This document shows, in pieces, positions 7,804 through 18,100 of a stretch of 43,681 nt of DNA. The notes beneath the pieces were generated by a model. That model saw only the letters and a list, made by a program, of their open reading frames with translations. It had not been told where the DNA came from and made no database searches. The translations under genes and the position numbers were made by a program. Location: the NCBI GenBank assembly GCA_018061745.1, contig JAGOTN010000002.1:1-43681 (forward strand), given 5' to 3'. Position 1 is the first letter of the stretch. Each line of letters starts with the position of its first letter. The DNA is from Minisyncoccota bacterium (GTDB lineage: Bacteria > Patescibacteriota > Minisyncoccia > Phycocordibacterales > JAACPR01).

Positions 7804-8797
7804 GTTTCCTTCTTAAAATATTATGTATTGCATTATATATATCTTTTTCACCCATACCATAATGTTCTATAAGCTGTTGTGGTTTTCCTGATTGTCCAAA
7901 AACATCATTTACTCCAATAAATTCCATTGGCACTGGGAAAGTTTGTGATAAAAATTCTGAGACAGCACTTCCCATTCCTCCCGCAATTTGATGTTCTTCA
8001 ACAGTTACAACAGCCCCGGTTTCTTTTGCAACTTCTAAAATAGTTTTTTTATCCAGCGGTTTTATTGTTGAAAGATTTACAACAATCACACCAATTCCTT
8101 CTTCTTCGCATTTTTTAGCAACTTTTAAAGCGTTGAAAACTAAAGCTCCTGTGGCAATTATTGCAACTTCATTTTTCACTTTTGATGATGAAAATAGTTT
8201 ATTAGCTTTACCAATTTCAAAAGGAGTTTCCTCTGTTGTTATTAAAGGAGTAGCTTCACGAGCAAGACGAATATAAGTTGGCTTTCCATTTTCTACACAA
8301 GCTAGCGTAGCTTTTTTTGCTTCAATAGAATCACAAGGAGAGATAACAACCATGTTTGGAATAATACGCATCAGAGCAATGTCTTCTATCGCTTGATGAG
8401 TTCCGCCGTCTGGTCCAACAGAAATACCGGCATGTGATCCAATAATTTTTACAGGCACATCGTTATAACAAATAGTTGTCCTGATTTGTTCCCAATTTCT
8501 TCCAGGACTAAACATTGCATAACTCGAAATAAAAGGAATTTTTCCCATCGCAGCCATTCCAGAACCAACTGACGCTAGATTTTGTTCAGCTACACCAATT
8601 TCTAAAAATCTTTTTGGAAACTCTTTTGCAAAATCTTCCATTTTTGTTGATTCAAGAAGATCAGCACACAAACCAACTATGTTTGGATTTTTTCTTCCCG
8701 CTTCAACTAAACCCAAACCAAAACCAACTCGAATAGCCACTGATTCATTTTTTTCATCAAAAATATCTTTTCTTAATTTTTGCTCTGGAATTAACAT
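7796..8797 (-). CDS. Transketolase, C-terminal (pyrimidine-binding and C-) subunit
   Basis: This 333-residue protein is the second half of a split transketolase, which moves two-carbon ketol units between sugar phosphates using thiamine diphosphate. It has the pyrimidine-binding domain (VGFGLGLVEAGRKNPNIVGL, IGVAEQNLASVGSGMAA, with the conserved Glu of the AEQN motif) and the ligand-binding C-terminal domain (EVAIIATGALVFNALKVA, VVTVEEHQIAGGMGSAV). The N-terminal subunit is encoded 12 nt upstream on the same strand, and the two products should assemble into one enzyme. Split forms are common in archaea and in many CPR bacteria. The downstream gene overlaps its end. Confidence 0.93.
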   Translation of the reverse strand: MLIPEQKLRKDIFDEKNESVAIRVGFGLGLVEAGRKNPNIVGLCADLLESTKMEDFAKEFPKRFLEIGVAEQNLASVGSGMAAMGKIPFISSYAMFSPGRNWEQIRTTICYNDVPVKIIGSHAGISVGPDGGTHQAIEDIALMRIIPNMVVISPCDSIEAKKATLACVENGKPTYIRLAREATPLITTEETPFEIGKANKLFSSSKVKNEVAIIATGALVFNALKVAKKCEEEGIGVIVVNLSTIKPLDKKTILEVAKETGAVVTVEEHQIAGGMGSAVSEFLSQTFPVPMEFIGVNDVFGQSGKPQQLIEHYGMGEKDIYNAIHNILRRKHD

Positions 8798-8809
8798 AAT
8801 TATTTCATT

Positions 8810-9706
8810 TTATTTATCACCACATTTTATCTTACCTCCAAGAGTTCTCAATTCTTCTAATGCTTTTTTATTTTGTTCATCTTTTTTATAAAAATCTTCT
8901 GGCCCCTTTCCAGGTGGAACTCCATGCCAACGATAATCTCTTTCCATAAAAGGAATTCCCTTTCCAGGAATCGTGTGTGCAATAATCACAGAAGGCATAT
9001 CAAAAATTGCTTTCGCCTGATTTACAGAATCAGAAATAGCTTCAAAATTGTGCCCGTCAATTTCTTGAACATGAAAATTAAATGCTTCAAACTTTTTTCT
9101 AAGAGAATTTAGTGGCATTATATCTTCTGTAAAACCATCTATTTGTATATTGTTTCTATCAACAATCATAATTAAATTATGAATTTTTTCTTTAGCAGCG
9201 AGCATGATAGCTTCCCAATTTTGACCTTCATTTAATTCTCCATCTCCAGTAAGACAAAAGAAAAACTTATTTGTTTTTTTACCAAAATCAATTCTATCTG
9301 CTAAAGCCATACCAACAGCTTGCGACAAACCAGAACCAAGTGGACCTGAACTATTTTCTAACATTGGAAGGAACTCTCGATGAGGATGACCTTGAAGACG
9401 AGAACCAAATGTTCTAAGTGTTTCCAACTCTTCTAAAGGAAAATAACCAGCGTGAGCCATTGTGGCATAAAGAACAGGACAAATATGTCCGTTTGAAAGA
9501 ATCAAACGATCTCTATCTGCCCATTTTGGATTTTTTGAATCATGAGACATACCTCCAAAATAAAGATAAGTGAAAATATCTGTCATACCAAGTGGTCCGG
9601 CAGTGTGACCAGAACCCGCAGACACGAGCATTGCAATAATTGATTGCCTAATTCTATTTGCAGTTTGCTCTAATTCGCAAATTTTATCATCAGAAAGATT
9701 ACTCAT
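8810..9706 (-). CDS. Transketolase, N-terminal (thiamine diphosphate-binding) subunit
   Basis: This 298-residue protein carries the pyrophosphate-binding half of transketolase. Diagnostic segments are GSGHTAGPLGMTDIFTYLYF, SNGHICPVLYATMAHAGYF, GPLGSGLSQAVGMALADRI and the ThDP motif GDGELNEGQNWEAIMLAA followed by DRNNIQIDG, which holds the Mg2+-binding residues. The active-site histidines of the family (SGHT and GHICP regions) are present. It pairs with the C-terminal subunit encoded 12 nt downstream. It begins 4 nt after the stop of the membrane glycosyltransferase-like gene, so it may be transcribed from that gene's promoter despite the different function. Confidence 0.94.
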   Translation of the reverse strand: MSNLSDDKICELEQTANRIRQSIIAMLVSAGSGHTAGPLGMTDIFTYLYFGGMSHDSKNPKWADRDRLILSNGHICPVLYATMAHAGYFPLEELETLRTFGSRLQGHPHREFLPMLENSSGPLGSGLSQAVGMALADRIDFGKKTNKFFFCLTGDGELNEGQNWEAIMLAAKEKIHNLIMIVDRNNIQIDGFTEDIMPLNSLRKKFEAFNFHVQEIDGHNFEAISDSVNQAKAIFDMPSVIIAHTIPGKGIPFMERDYRWHGVPPGKGPEDFYKKDEQNKKALEELRTLGGKIKCGDK

Positions 9707-9710
9707 AGTT

Positions 9711-11447
9711 TTATTTTACCAAATATAATGACAAACCTTCAGCACTTGTTCCCACTAATTCAAAACCTTCACATTTAAATTCTGGCGTATAAACATATTT
9801 AATTTTAAATTTATTTGTTAAAGATTTTTTAATAACACATTCAGATTTTATAAACGAATTATAATCAATTAAATTTACCGTTAGTGTAGAAGGTTTTGAA
9901 ATTACAGGAATATTATTTGTCACAACAGCCAAAGTCAGACCTTTCCACGGCGGTGCCAAAAATTTTTCATTTGTAAAACCTGAAAATAATTTAACGTCTT
10001 CGTCTGTTAAATATTTATTAGCAGGAGGAGCTGGACGAAAACCTAAAGATGTAAAATTTTTCCAATTCTCTATTGATGTAAAAGAAAAACTTAAAATAAA
10101 GAAGATGCTTAGCATTAAAACCAGTACAAGATTTTTTACTTTTACGAATTTAAAATAACTATTAATTTGCTCTAATCCAAAAGAAGTAGAAACTAGTAAC
10201 AGAATAGAAGTTACAGCAACAACTCTATGATAATCCATCAGGAAAGTTTCCATTTTTAAACCATACAAAAACCACATTATTACTCCGATAAAAATAGTTA
10301 TAGACACATATTTAAATTCTCTTCGAATTTTCCACAATCCCAAAAATACAAAAGGAACAATAAACCAAGGTAAAACTTCCCAAATTATAAACAAAGGTGC
10401 CTGTCCCAATGAACTATTTAATGGTCTAAAAATAAAATCATAAGCCATTGAGAAAAATTTAATTGGATTGCTTTTATTTATAATTGAAATCAAAAGACTC
10501 GTAGAAATAATTCCAATAAAAATAGTTCCTAGATACAGACCGAACAACTTTACTCTTTCATTTTTTTCTTTAATTTCAAAATATAATGTCAAAAAACTTG
10601 GAATCGCCAACAAAACAATCGGAGGATAAAAACTAATTGATAATATATTAAATAAAATAGCTGTTTTAAAATATTGTTTTTGCACTGCAATGAAATAACT
10701 AATCAAGAACAAAAATCCTACATTCCAAGGTAGTAAATACCAAAGCAATGGCAAATTTGAAGAATTTGGTAAATATGAAATTAAAAATAATGTAAAAATT
10801 GAAATTCCAATTGATATTTTAAAGTTTCTTAGCAGGACGTAAATAAATGAAATTAACACCAAAGAAAACACAATCGCGAGACTTTTATAAGCAACCAGCA
10901 AATTTAAATCTAACAATAAATCCACACCAGAAACTAAAGACTGAAAGAAAAACAAAAAGTTTGTAAACTTCGATCCATCCATAAAATTAACGAACGGCAG
11001 TTTACTTGTCTCAATAGATTTTTCAGACATTCCGACAGTTATCCACTCATCAGAAAAATATGGTTGTTTTGAATTAAAATTTTCAACTTTTGAAACTCCT
11101 GAATAAGTGATAATTTCACCTGAATAATTAAAATGAACAAAATAAAATTGAAGAGTAATTATAAATAAGGCACATAAAATTGTCCAAGGAATTTTTTTAA
11201 AATTAAATTTTCTTAAATTTTTAATAGATTGAATTACTAATTTGTAATTGAAACCCAAACTTAAAATTGTTACCAAACTATGAATTGCAAGCAAGTAAGA
11301 GAATTTAAACAAACTCACAGTCTGCAAACCAACAGAGACAGCAGCATTCAAAGAAATAATTCCAGACACAACAGAAACAAATCCAAATCTATAGTCTTTA
11401 AACCTCAAAATCCAAACAAGAGGAGCTAAAATTAATAAAATAAGCAT
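9711..11447 (-). CDS. Multi-span membrane protein, GT-C glycosyltransferase-like
   Basis: This 578-residue integral membrane protein has about ten or more hydrophobic spans between residues 1 and about 450 and a soluble C-terminal domain of roughly 120 residues. Between early spans there is a loop with YFSDEWITVGMSEKS, whose acidic pair is in the place expected for the first extracytoplasmic loop of GT-C enzymes, the polyprenyl-phosphate-sugar-dependent glycosyltransferases. That resemblance and the neighbouring GT2, GT4 and ABC exporter genes support a role in surface glycan assembly. No family was firmly recognised. It is divergent from the GT2 gene across only 26 bp, so their promoters overlap. 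Confidence 0.6.
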   Translation of the reverse strand: MLILLILAPLVWILRFKDYRFGFVSVVSGIISLNAAVSVGLQTVSLFKFSYLLAIHSLVTILSLGFNYKLVIQSIKNLRKFNFKKIPWTILCALFIITLQFYFVHFNYSGEIITYSGVSKVENFNSKQPYFSDEWITVGMSEKSIETSKLPFVNFMDGSKFTNFLFFFQSLVSGVDLLLDLNLLVAYKSLAIVFSLVLISFIYVLLRNFKISIGISIFTLFLISYLPNSSNLPLLWYLLPWNVGFLFLISYFIAVQKQYFKTAILFNILSISFYPPIVLLAIPSFLTLYFEIKEKNERVKLFGLYLGTIFIGIISTSLLISIINKSNPIKFFSMAYDFIFRPLNSSLGQAPLFIIWEVLPWFIVPFVFLGLWKIRREFKYVSITIFIGVIMWFLYGLKMETFLMDYHRVVAVTSILLLVSTSFGLEQINSYFKFVKVKNLVLVLMLSIFFILSFSFTSIENWKNFTSLGFRPAPPANKYLTDEDVKLFSGFTNEKFLAPPWKGLTLAVVTNNIPVISKPSTLTVNLIDYNSFIKSECVIKKSLTNKFKIKYVYTPEFKCEGFELVGTSAEGLSLYLVK

Positions 11448-11460
11448 ATTTATGTATACT

Positions 11461-11466
11461 TATAAT
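11461..11466 (+). promoter_or_regulatory. -10 box of the GT2-GT4 operon
   Basis: A perfect TATAAT ends 7 nt before the ATG at 11474, predicting a leaderless mRNA. The 26-bp gap to the divergent membrane protein gene must hold both promoters. On the minus strand TATACA and TATTAT boxes are also present. Confidence 0.6.
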
Positions 11467-11473
11467 ACTTCGT

Positions 11474-12628
11474 ATGGAAACTAAAAACCAGCCAAAACTG
11501 AGCATAATTCTCCCCTGTTTGAACGAAGAACTGTCTATTGAGAAATGTATAAGTGATATCAATAATGAATTACAAGGGAAAATAGATTTTGAGATTATTG
11601 TGGTCGACAACAACTCAAGTGATCAGTCTGAAAATATTCTAAAAAAAATAAAAGAGACAGATCCAAATATAAAAGTTTATCTTGAAAAAATAATTGGTTA
11701 CGGAAGCGCTTGCGCAAGAGGTTTTAAAGAAGCTTCTGGAGAATACCTACTACTAATGGACATGGATCAAACTTATCCGGTTAATAAAATTTTAGATTTT
11801 TCAAATGAGTTAGACAAAGGATACGAATTTGTAATTGGAAATAGATTTACAGGAGATATTCAAAAAGGTTCGATGCCTGCACTTCATAAGTTCATCGGAA
11901 ATCCCCTTCTATCATTTATACTCAGATTATTTTTTAAAACAAAAGTTCGAGATTCACATTGTGGAATGAGAGCAATAAAAAAATCTTCGTACCAAAAATT
12001 AAATTTAAAAACCATAGGAATGGAGTTTGCCAGTGAAATGGTTATCAAAGTTTTAAGAGAAAAATTACAAATATCAGAAATCGCGATTAGCTATCACCCT
12101 CGTGTCGGCGAATCAAAATTAAAATCTTTTAAAGACGGCTGGAGACATTTAAGATTTATGCTTCTATACTCACCTCTATATTTATTTTTAGCTCCTGGAA
12201 TATTTTGTTTTTCATTAGGATTCATTTCTATGGTCTCTATTTATTTTATAAAAATAAATTTAGCTGGAGTTCAATTAATAGTTCACCCAATTTTTATATC
12301 TTCACTTTTAATGATCATCGGTTATCAATTAATACTTTTTACAGGTTTTGCTAAATCATACGCAATGACACACCTAGAAGAAGAGAGTCCTTTACTTGAA
12401 AAAATATTACAAAAATTTTCTGGCGACATGGCTGTAATTATTGGCGCCTTCGGATTAATTTTAGGTTTTGTAATTTATGTATTAATTTTATACAAATGGA
12501 TTAGTTCGGATTTTGGAGAATTAAATGAAATTAAAAATGCAATATTAGGATTAACACTAATCGTATTAGGGGTTCAAACAATAACTTCTGCTTTTATGTT
12601 AAGTATTATTTCAATCAAGGAAAAATGA
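11474..12628 (+). CDS. GT2 glycosyltransferase, dolichyl/polyprenyl-phosphate sugar synthase type
   Basis: This 384-residue protein has a cytoplasmic GT-A domain (about 1-235) and four C-terminal membrane spans. The GT2 signatures are PKLSIILPCLNEELSIEKCI, IIVVDNNSSDQSENIL and the metal-binding LLMDMDQTYP (DMD at 96-98), followed by GNRFTG and SHCGMRAIKKSSYQKL. The layout matches DPM1/GtrB-like enzymes that load a sugar onto a polyprenyl phosphate carrier. Such a product is the donor used by GT-C enzymes like the divergent neighbour. The last codons overlap the start of the GT4 gene by 4 bp, so the two are translationally coupled. The transcript is predicted to be leaderless. Confidence 0.9.
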   Translation: METKNQPKLSIILPCLNEELSIEKCISDINNELQGKIDFEIIVVDNNSSDQSENILKKIKETDPNIKVYLEKIIGYGSACARGFKEASGEYLLLMDMDQTYPVNKILDFSNELDKGYEFVIGNRFTGDIQKGSMPALHKFIGNPLLSFILRLFFKTKVRDSHCGMRAIKKSSYQKLNLKTIGMEFASEMVIKVLREKLQISEIAISYHPRVGESKLKSFKDGWRHLRFMLLYSPLYLFLAPGIFCFSLGFISMVSIYFIKINLAGVQLIVHPIFISSLLMIIGYQLILFTGFAKSYAMTHLEEESPLLEKILQKFSGDMAVIIGAFGLILGFVIYVLILYKWISSDFGELNEIKNAILGLTLIVLGVQTITSAFMLSIISIKEK

Positions 12629-13734
12629 ATCTGATACACAACAAAAAAATTGCCATATTTCATAATTATTTAGACAATATCGGAGGAGCTGAAATGGTGA
12701 CACTAACCTTATCCAAAGAGTTGGGTGCAGATATTTACACAACTAATATCGATTATGAGAAAATAAATAAAATGGGATTTTCAGGAGAAAATATTTTCTC
12801 TATTGGGAAAATACCTACCAATGCACCATTCCGTCAACAAATGGCTTCTATTAGATTTAGATTTTTAAATTTAAAAAATAAATATGATCTTTATATTATT
12901 TCTGGAGACTGGGCAGTATCTGGGGCTGTAAAAAATAAACCTAATATTTGGTATGTTCATTCTCCGATTAGAGAAATATGGGATTCTTATAAATTTGTGC
13001 GAAATAATCTAGTTCCCTTTCCTCTTAGACCAGTATTTGATATTTGGGTTTACCTTAATAGATTTTTAAATAAAAAACACATAAAAAACGTAGATAAATT
13101 AGTGGCCAACTCTCACAATGTTTCAGACCGTATAAAAAAATTCTTAAATCGTGAAAGCATAATTATTCACCCACCAATTAATACTAAAGATTTTTACACC
13201 GAAAATAAAAACGATAGTTATTGGCTTTCAGTTAATCGTTTATTTTCAAACAAAAGAGTTGAGATGCAATTAGAAGCTTTTAGGAAAATGCCGGGCGAGA
13301 AATTAATCATTGTTGGTTCATTCGAAAAGTCAAAACATTTTGTAGAATATTCAAATAAAATTAAGGAAATGTGTCCTGAAAACGTAGAGATAATACATTG
13401 GGCAAATTACGATCAATTAACTGAAATTTATAAAAACTGTTTAGGTTTTATTACAACAGCTCAGGATGAAGATTTTGGAATGACAGCAGTGGAAGTGATG
13501 GCAAGCGGTAAACCTGTTATTGCCCCGAACGAAGGTGGTTATAAAGAAACTGTAATACAAAACAAAACTGGTATTTTGATTGATGAAATTAATTCAGATA
13601 AAATCATTGATGCTGTAAATGTGATTAAATCAAACTTATATTTAAACCAAGATTTTTATTATCAAAACTGCATAGATCGTGCCAAAGGTTTTGATACTGA
13701 GATTTTTATCTCAAAGATTCGAGATAATCTGTGA
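12625..13734 (+). CDS. GT4-family glycosyltransferase
   Basis: This 369-residue GT-B enzyme transfers a nucleotide-activated sugar to a growing glycan. The N-terminal domain begins IAIFHNYLDNIGGAEMVTLTL, typical of family GT4. The C-terminal donor site shows SVNRLFSNKRVEMQLEAF and the EX7E motif in DEDFGMTAVEVMASGKPVIA, followed by GGYKETV. It starts at an ATG overlapping the previous stop by 4 bp and preceded by AAGGA (12617-12621), one of the few Shine-Dalgarno-like sites in the window. Its 3' end overlaps the convergent ABC ATPase gene by 29 bp. The sugar and acceptor are unknown. Confidence 0.93.
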   Translation: MNLIHNKKIAIFHNYLDNIGGAEMVTLTLSKELGADIYTTNIDYEKINKMGFSGENIFSIGKIPTNAPFRQQMASIRFRFLNLKNKYDLYIISGDWAVSGAVKNKPNIWYVHSPIREIWDSYKFVRNNLVPFPLRPVFDIWVYLNRFLNKKHIKNVDKLVANSHNVSDRIKKFLNRESIIIHPPINTKDFYTENKNDSYWLSVNRLFSNKRVEMQLEAFRKMPGEKLIIVGSFEKSKHFVEYSNKIKEMCPENVEIIHWANYDQLTEIYKNCLGFITTAQDEDFGMTAVEVMASGKPVIAPNEGGYKETVIQNKTGILIDEINSDKIIDAVNVIKSNLYLNQDFYYQNCIDRAKGFDTEIFISKIRDNL

Positions 13735-14434
13735 TCACTTCAGATCCTCCAACTTCTTTAACTTCCCCCTTATCGAGCCAAATTATTTTTGAACAATTAT
13801 TTAAAATATAATTAGAATTATGACTAACTATTAAAACCAATTTGGCTGACTTTATATAATCATTAATTTTTATATAAATTTTATCTTTAAATGAAGCGTC
13901 TGCACCAGCTCCCAAAACTTCATCGAGTAATAATATTTCGGGTGATTCTGGCAATGTAAAAATCATTGTAGCGAAAGAAAATCTAGATATCATTCCTGTT
14001 GAAAATTTATAAACCGGAACATTTAAAAAATCTTCCAATTCTGAAAATTCAACAATCTGATTTATCTTATTTTCAATCTCATTTTTACTAAGACCATTTA
14101 ATGTACCGATAATGTAAATATTATCAAGCATCGTTAAATTTTTATTTATACCACTAGAAAAACCACCCAAATAAACAGGCTCACTATCCACCTCAACAGT
14201 TCCAGTACTTGAGCTTAAAATACCTGCGATTATTTTGAGCAAAGTTGTTTTACCAGAACCATTTTTACCAATAATTCCAACAACTCCACCTTGAGTAATT
14301 TCCAAATCAATATTTTTTAATGCAAAAAAATCAACATTCTTTTTAGAATTAAAAATGAATTGCAAAAATTCAAACGAACCGTTTTTAGCGGTATGTAAAT
14401 CAAATATTTTTGAGACTGAATTTAATCTAATCAT
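13706..14434 (-). CDS. ABC transporter ATPase for polysaccharide export (Wzt/TagH-like)
   Basis: This 242-residue ATPase powers export of an undecaprenyl-linked polysaccharide or teichoic acid together with the permease encoded just upstream. Visible motifs are Walker A GKNGSGKTT (56-64), a signature variant FSTGMISR in place of LSGGQ, Walker B ILLLDEVLGAGAD and the switch histidine in VLIVSHNSNYI. The YSxGM-type signature and the VLGAGA sequence are typical of the Wzt/TagH subfamily. It lacks the C-terminal carbohydrate-binding domain found in some Wzt proteins, so any export specificity must lie elsewhere. It is spaced 1 nt from the permease gene. Confidence 0.93.
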   Translation of the reverse strand: MIRLNSVSKIFDLHTAKNGSFEFLQFIFNSKKNVDFFALKNIDLEITQGGVVGIIGKNGSGKTTLLKIIAGILSSSTGTVEVDSEPVYLGGFSSGINKNLTMLDNIYIIGTLNGLSKNEIENKINQIVEFSELEDFLNVPVYKFSTGMISRFSFATMIFTLPESPEILLLDEVLGAGADASFKDKIYIKINDYIKSAKLVLIVSHNSNYILNNCSKIIWLDKGEVKEVGGSEVITDYLESLR

Positions 14435-14435
14435 G

Positions 14436-15173
14436 TTATTTATTTCTCTCTGTTAAAAATTTTCCTTGATATTTAAAAACCAATTCACTCAAAAAATAGG
14501 ATATCAGGGCCATAAAAACACATACACATATTAAATTTAAACTATTTTGATTCATACCGTAAACACAATTTCTTGCTAAATTTATAAAGTAACCAAGAGG
14601 GTTATACTTTGTTAAAAAATCACTACTTTCAATTACGAAATAAATTGGAGTTATAAACCACAATATTTGGCAAAAATAATTCCATACATATACAGCGTCA
14701 AAAAACTTTGTAGAAATAACACACAAAATACTCCCCACTCCAAACGTAAACAGCATATACAAAGGCAAAACCAATAAGTAAAAAACTCCGTAATAATATC
14801 CAAAAAAAGCTAACAAAATAATCGCCAACAAAGATTCAAATAAATTAATCCATAAGGAAACAAAAAATCTAGACCAAATAAAAATTTTAGGATTAATTTT
14901 TCTTGAATTCAAAAGTTCATAGTTACCAGTAATTGCAGTCATCATTAAATTTGTACTCGATATAAAAAAATGAATCATTATTACTCCAATCAAAAGATAA
15001 GGTAAAAAGTTATTAATATCTGACTTTAAAATATTACTTTTTACATAAAAAAGTATCGAGAACATAAATAATGGTTGCAACAAATACCAGAAAAAACCCA
15101 GGTACGTATTATGATTTCTAATTTTTAATTCAAAAAATGAAAGTGTAATGCTTTTTTTAATATCGTTAATCAT
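14436..15173 (-). CDS. ABC-2 type polysaccharide export permease (Wzm/TagG-like)
   Basis: This 245-residue membrane protein has six hydrophobic spans and the ABC-2 signatures FFELKIRNHNTYLGFFWYLL near the N-terminus and YNPLGYFINLARNCVYG near the C-terminus. It would form the export channel with the ATPase encoded 1 nt downstream. I place the start at the ATG at 15173, which overlaps the preceding stop by 8 bp (ATGATTAA). An ATG 33 nt further upstream is also in frame, but it would overlap the previous gene by 41 bp and adds a segment lacking family similarity. Neither start has a clear ribosome-binding site. Confidence 0.9.
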   Translation of the reverse strand: MINDIKKSITLSFFELKIRNHNTYLGFFWYLLQPLFMFSILFYVKSNILKSDINNFLPYLLIGVIMIHFFISSTNLMMTAITGNYELLNSRKINPKIFIWSRFFVSLWINLFESLLAIILLAFFGYYYGVFYLLVLPLYMLFTFGVGSILCVISTKFFDAVYVWNYFCQILWFITPIYFVIESSDFLTKYNPLGYFINLARNCVYGMNQNSLNLICVCVFMALISYFLSELVFKYQGKFLTERNK

Positions 15174-18100
15174 ATGTAATTTTTGAATTTTCCCAAGAAT
15201 GCTCATCTAAATATTTTTTAATCTTATCATTGTCAAATTTAATTTTCTTAATTTCTCTAGATAATGTTTCAGAGTTAATATCATCAACAATATTAATAAT
15301 ACCTTCTAAATCTTCAATAAGATTATTTTTGCGAGCAATAATAGGTCTTTTAGCTGCTAAATACTGCCGAATTGATCCACTACTACTATGAATCGCAATC
15401 GGTTTAGAATTCCATAACAAAATATCGCATTTTGAAAGATTGAAAATTATTTCCCCTAATGGCAAAAATTCTCTGTGAAATTTTATCCATTCATTTTTTT
15501 CTACTTCTGCCTCTATTTTTTTAAGATATTCCTGATCGTGATCTTTTCGAACACAAGAATAAATATGAAGAACACGATTTTCTATTTTTTTACAAGACTG
15601 TATTGTTTCATATATCGATTTATCTTTATTAAAAAATCCAAAAAACCCGAAGTGGATTTTGTCATCTTTTTCACTATGTAAATCCATAGAAACTTCATAA
15701 GACAGACTAGGATGAAAATAAAGCTCAACATCTTTTGCTCCTTGTTTTAATAATGTTTTTTTTGCTGATTTTGAATGAGCAAAAATTTTATCAGAATTTT
15801 TAATTACTAAATTTTGATTTTTAAAATACATCCAACTTTCATGAATACGAAATGGTCTCCAAGGTTCATTAACTCCAGGAATATTATCTCCTAAAATACG
15901 CTCCCAATTAACTGGCATGACATTGGATACATTAAATTTCCACCATACAAATTTAATACCCTCTTTTATCTTCCATCTCATCCATTTTAATTTATCAATA
16001 ATTTTATATCTATAAAATTTTTCTTCTATCTTTTTTGCAAAACTAATTATAAGTTTATTAAAAAATAACGGACTTATCATTCTAAAAAATCTTGAATAGA
16101 TATTTATGTTTTTTGGTAAAACAGTATGCATTGTCACATAGAACTTAATATCATTTTTTTTACAAAAATCTATAACTTTTTCTATAAAATCATAAGGAGC
16201 AATCCCAAATTCATGTTGCAAATGGATATGAGAAGGTAATTCAAAACCTAACTCCGAAAGATTAGAGATCGCTGATATTTGATTACTTTTAGACAAAAGT
16301 TCTGTATAAGTCGAAATTCCGCACTCAGTACCTAAACTAGAACACAAAACAACAGGTTTTCCGTGGAAAATAAAATCATTTAAAACAAATTCTATTTTAG
16401 TAATAGCCAAACCTTTCTTTCGACTGTCATTTTTATCTACCCTAATTTCAGCATGAGAAATTGTATAAGGAGATTCTATTTTTAATTCGGCAAAATCTTT
16501 TTCATCTTCAATATTCTTAAATTTGATAACAAAATGTCCATTACCTAGATCTTCTTTTTCTAAATCCAATTCCCTATTGTTTAAATAAATTTTACTATTC
16601 CAAATTATTTCAGAGTGCATTGCGCTAACAATACTGATCTCAGCCTGTTTTACCTGATACAGAAAAAACGGAAGTTTAATAGTGCTTACATTCGACGGAC
16701 CTGTCCATCTATAAATTTGTCCAGATTCATAGCCTTCTCTTTGATGCCAAGCGGAACCAATAAAATCATCCGACATTAATAAAGTTTGTTTTTTCTCAAT
16801 TCTATTATTTTGGAAATTATCAGTAACAAAACCCTCTAACATTTCAAAATATTGTTTATAAAATATTTCTTTAGCTTGCTTATAAATAATTTGATCATAT
16901 TCCGTAATTTGTTTCAAAATATCTTCTGAAACATTTTCCGGCTCATAGTTTCGAACATTAGATTTAGCAACAGATCCATCAAATGGAATCCTCAATTTAT
17001 AGTGCAACAATGCAATACTTTCAAAAAACTTATCATGAATACCAACTGCTAAAAAATTATTTAGATTATTAGATGCAATATTTAAGATCTCATCATCAGT
17101 TTTTTCAAAAAAAGTTTTTGTCTTACCAAAAAAACCAGCAACCATTTTAGTTTGAGTATTAATAAAAATTTCTTTTATCCAATTGTTATCAATAGACAAG
17201 ATCTCATCAGATGACATCTTTTTGATTTTTAGCATTAAATCCCTTTTACCAACGGTTGTTTCAGGAATACTCTCAACATCCTGATCTGACGCCGTTTTTA
17301 AATCATTTATCTGGGATAATATTCTATCTTTGGGATCTCTTAAAATAGTTACAAGACTCCACTCTTTCGGCAAAACCGTTTGAAAAGTGGTGTGATCTGC
17401 CATAAATTTAAAATTATTAAAAATAATTTTAAAATCTAACTCTGATATACTCGCTTTTTCTGGCAATAGTTCTTCAATGTTTTTTACTTTTTCCTTATAA
17501 ATAGGATTCTCTCTCAAATCTTCTACTTGTTTTTTTAAATCATTATTTAAACTAGATGTGCGACTATTTATAATCAAATGATACTTTAAAGGAACAATAT
17601 CTTTTTCATTAAAATGCTTTTTCAACATATCAATAACAGAAGTTCCCCCAGACTTCATCACATGCAAAAAGAAAACTTTTAAATCAGAGTTAGATTTTGC
17701 TCTTAAATTAATTTCTTTTACAATAATTTTTTTAAGGTTTTCTTCAAATTTTTTAACCGCGTATTTATAAATTTGATTATCAATCTCTAGTATTTTATTG
17801 ATTTCATCCTCTTCTTCTTTTGTAAAAGAAAAATCATATTTTCTAGTATTTAAATTTTCTAAATCTTTTTCATGAGGCAATCTTAATAAATATTCAAATA
17901 AAAATTGACTCTCCTTAAACCTTTCAGTAACTCCAATAAAAAACATATTATCCAATTGTTTTTTTGCTTCTTTCAATAATTTTTTATCATTGTTTATTAA
18001 ATGATGTTTATTAAGAGGTATTAAATTTTTAGCCAAACCATTTACAAAATGAAACCTAATAAGAGGATCGTTTAATTTTAAAACTTGAGTTAAACTTTTT

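Noticed and set aside
15174..15206. Longer start for the Wzm-like permease
   Set aside because: It would overlap the preceding gene by 41 bp, while the ATG at 15173 gives a typical 8-bp stop/start overlap.
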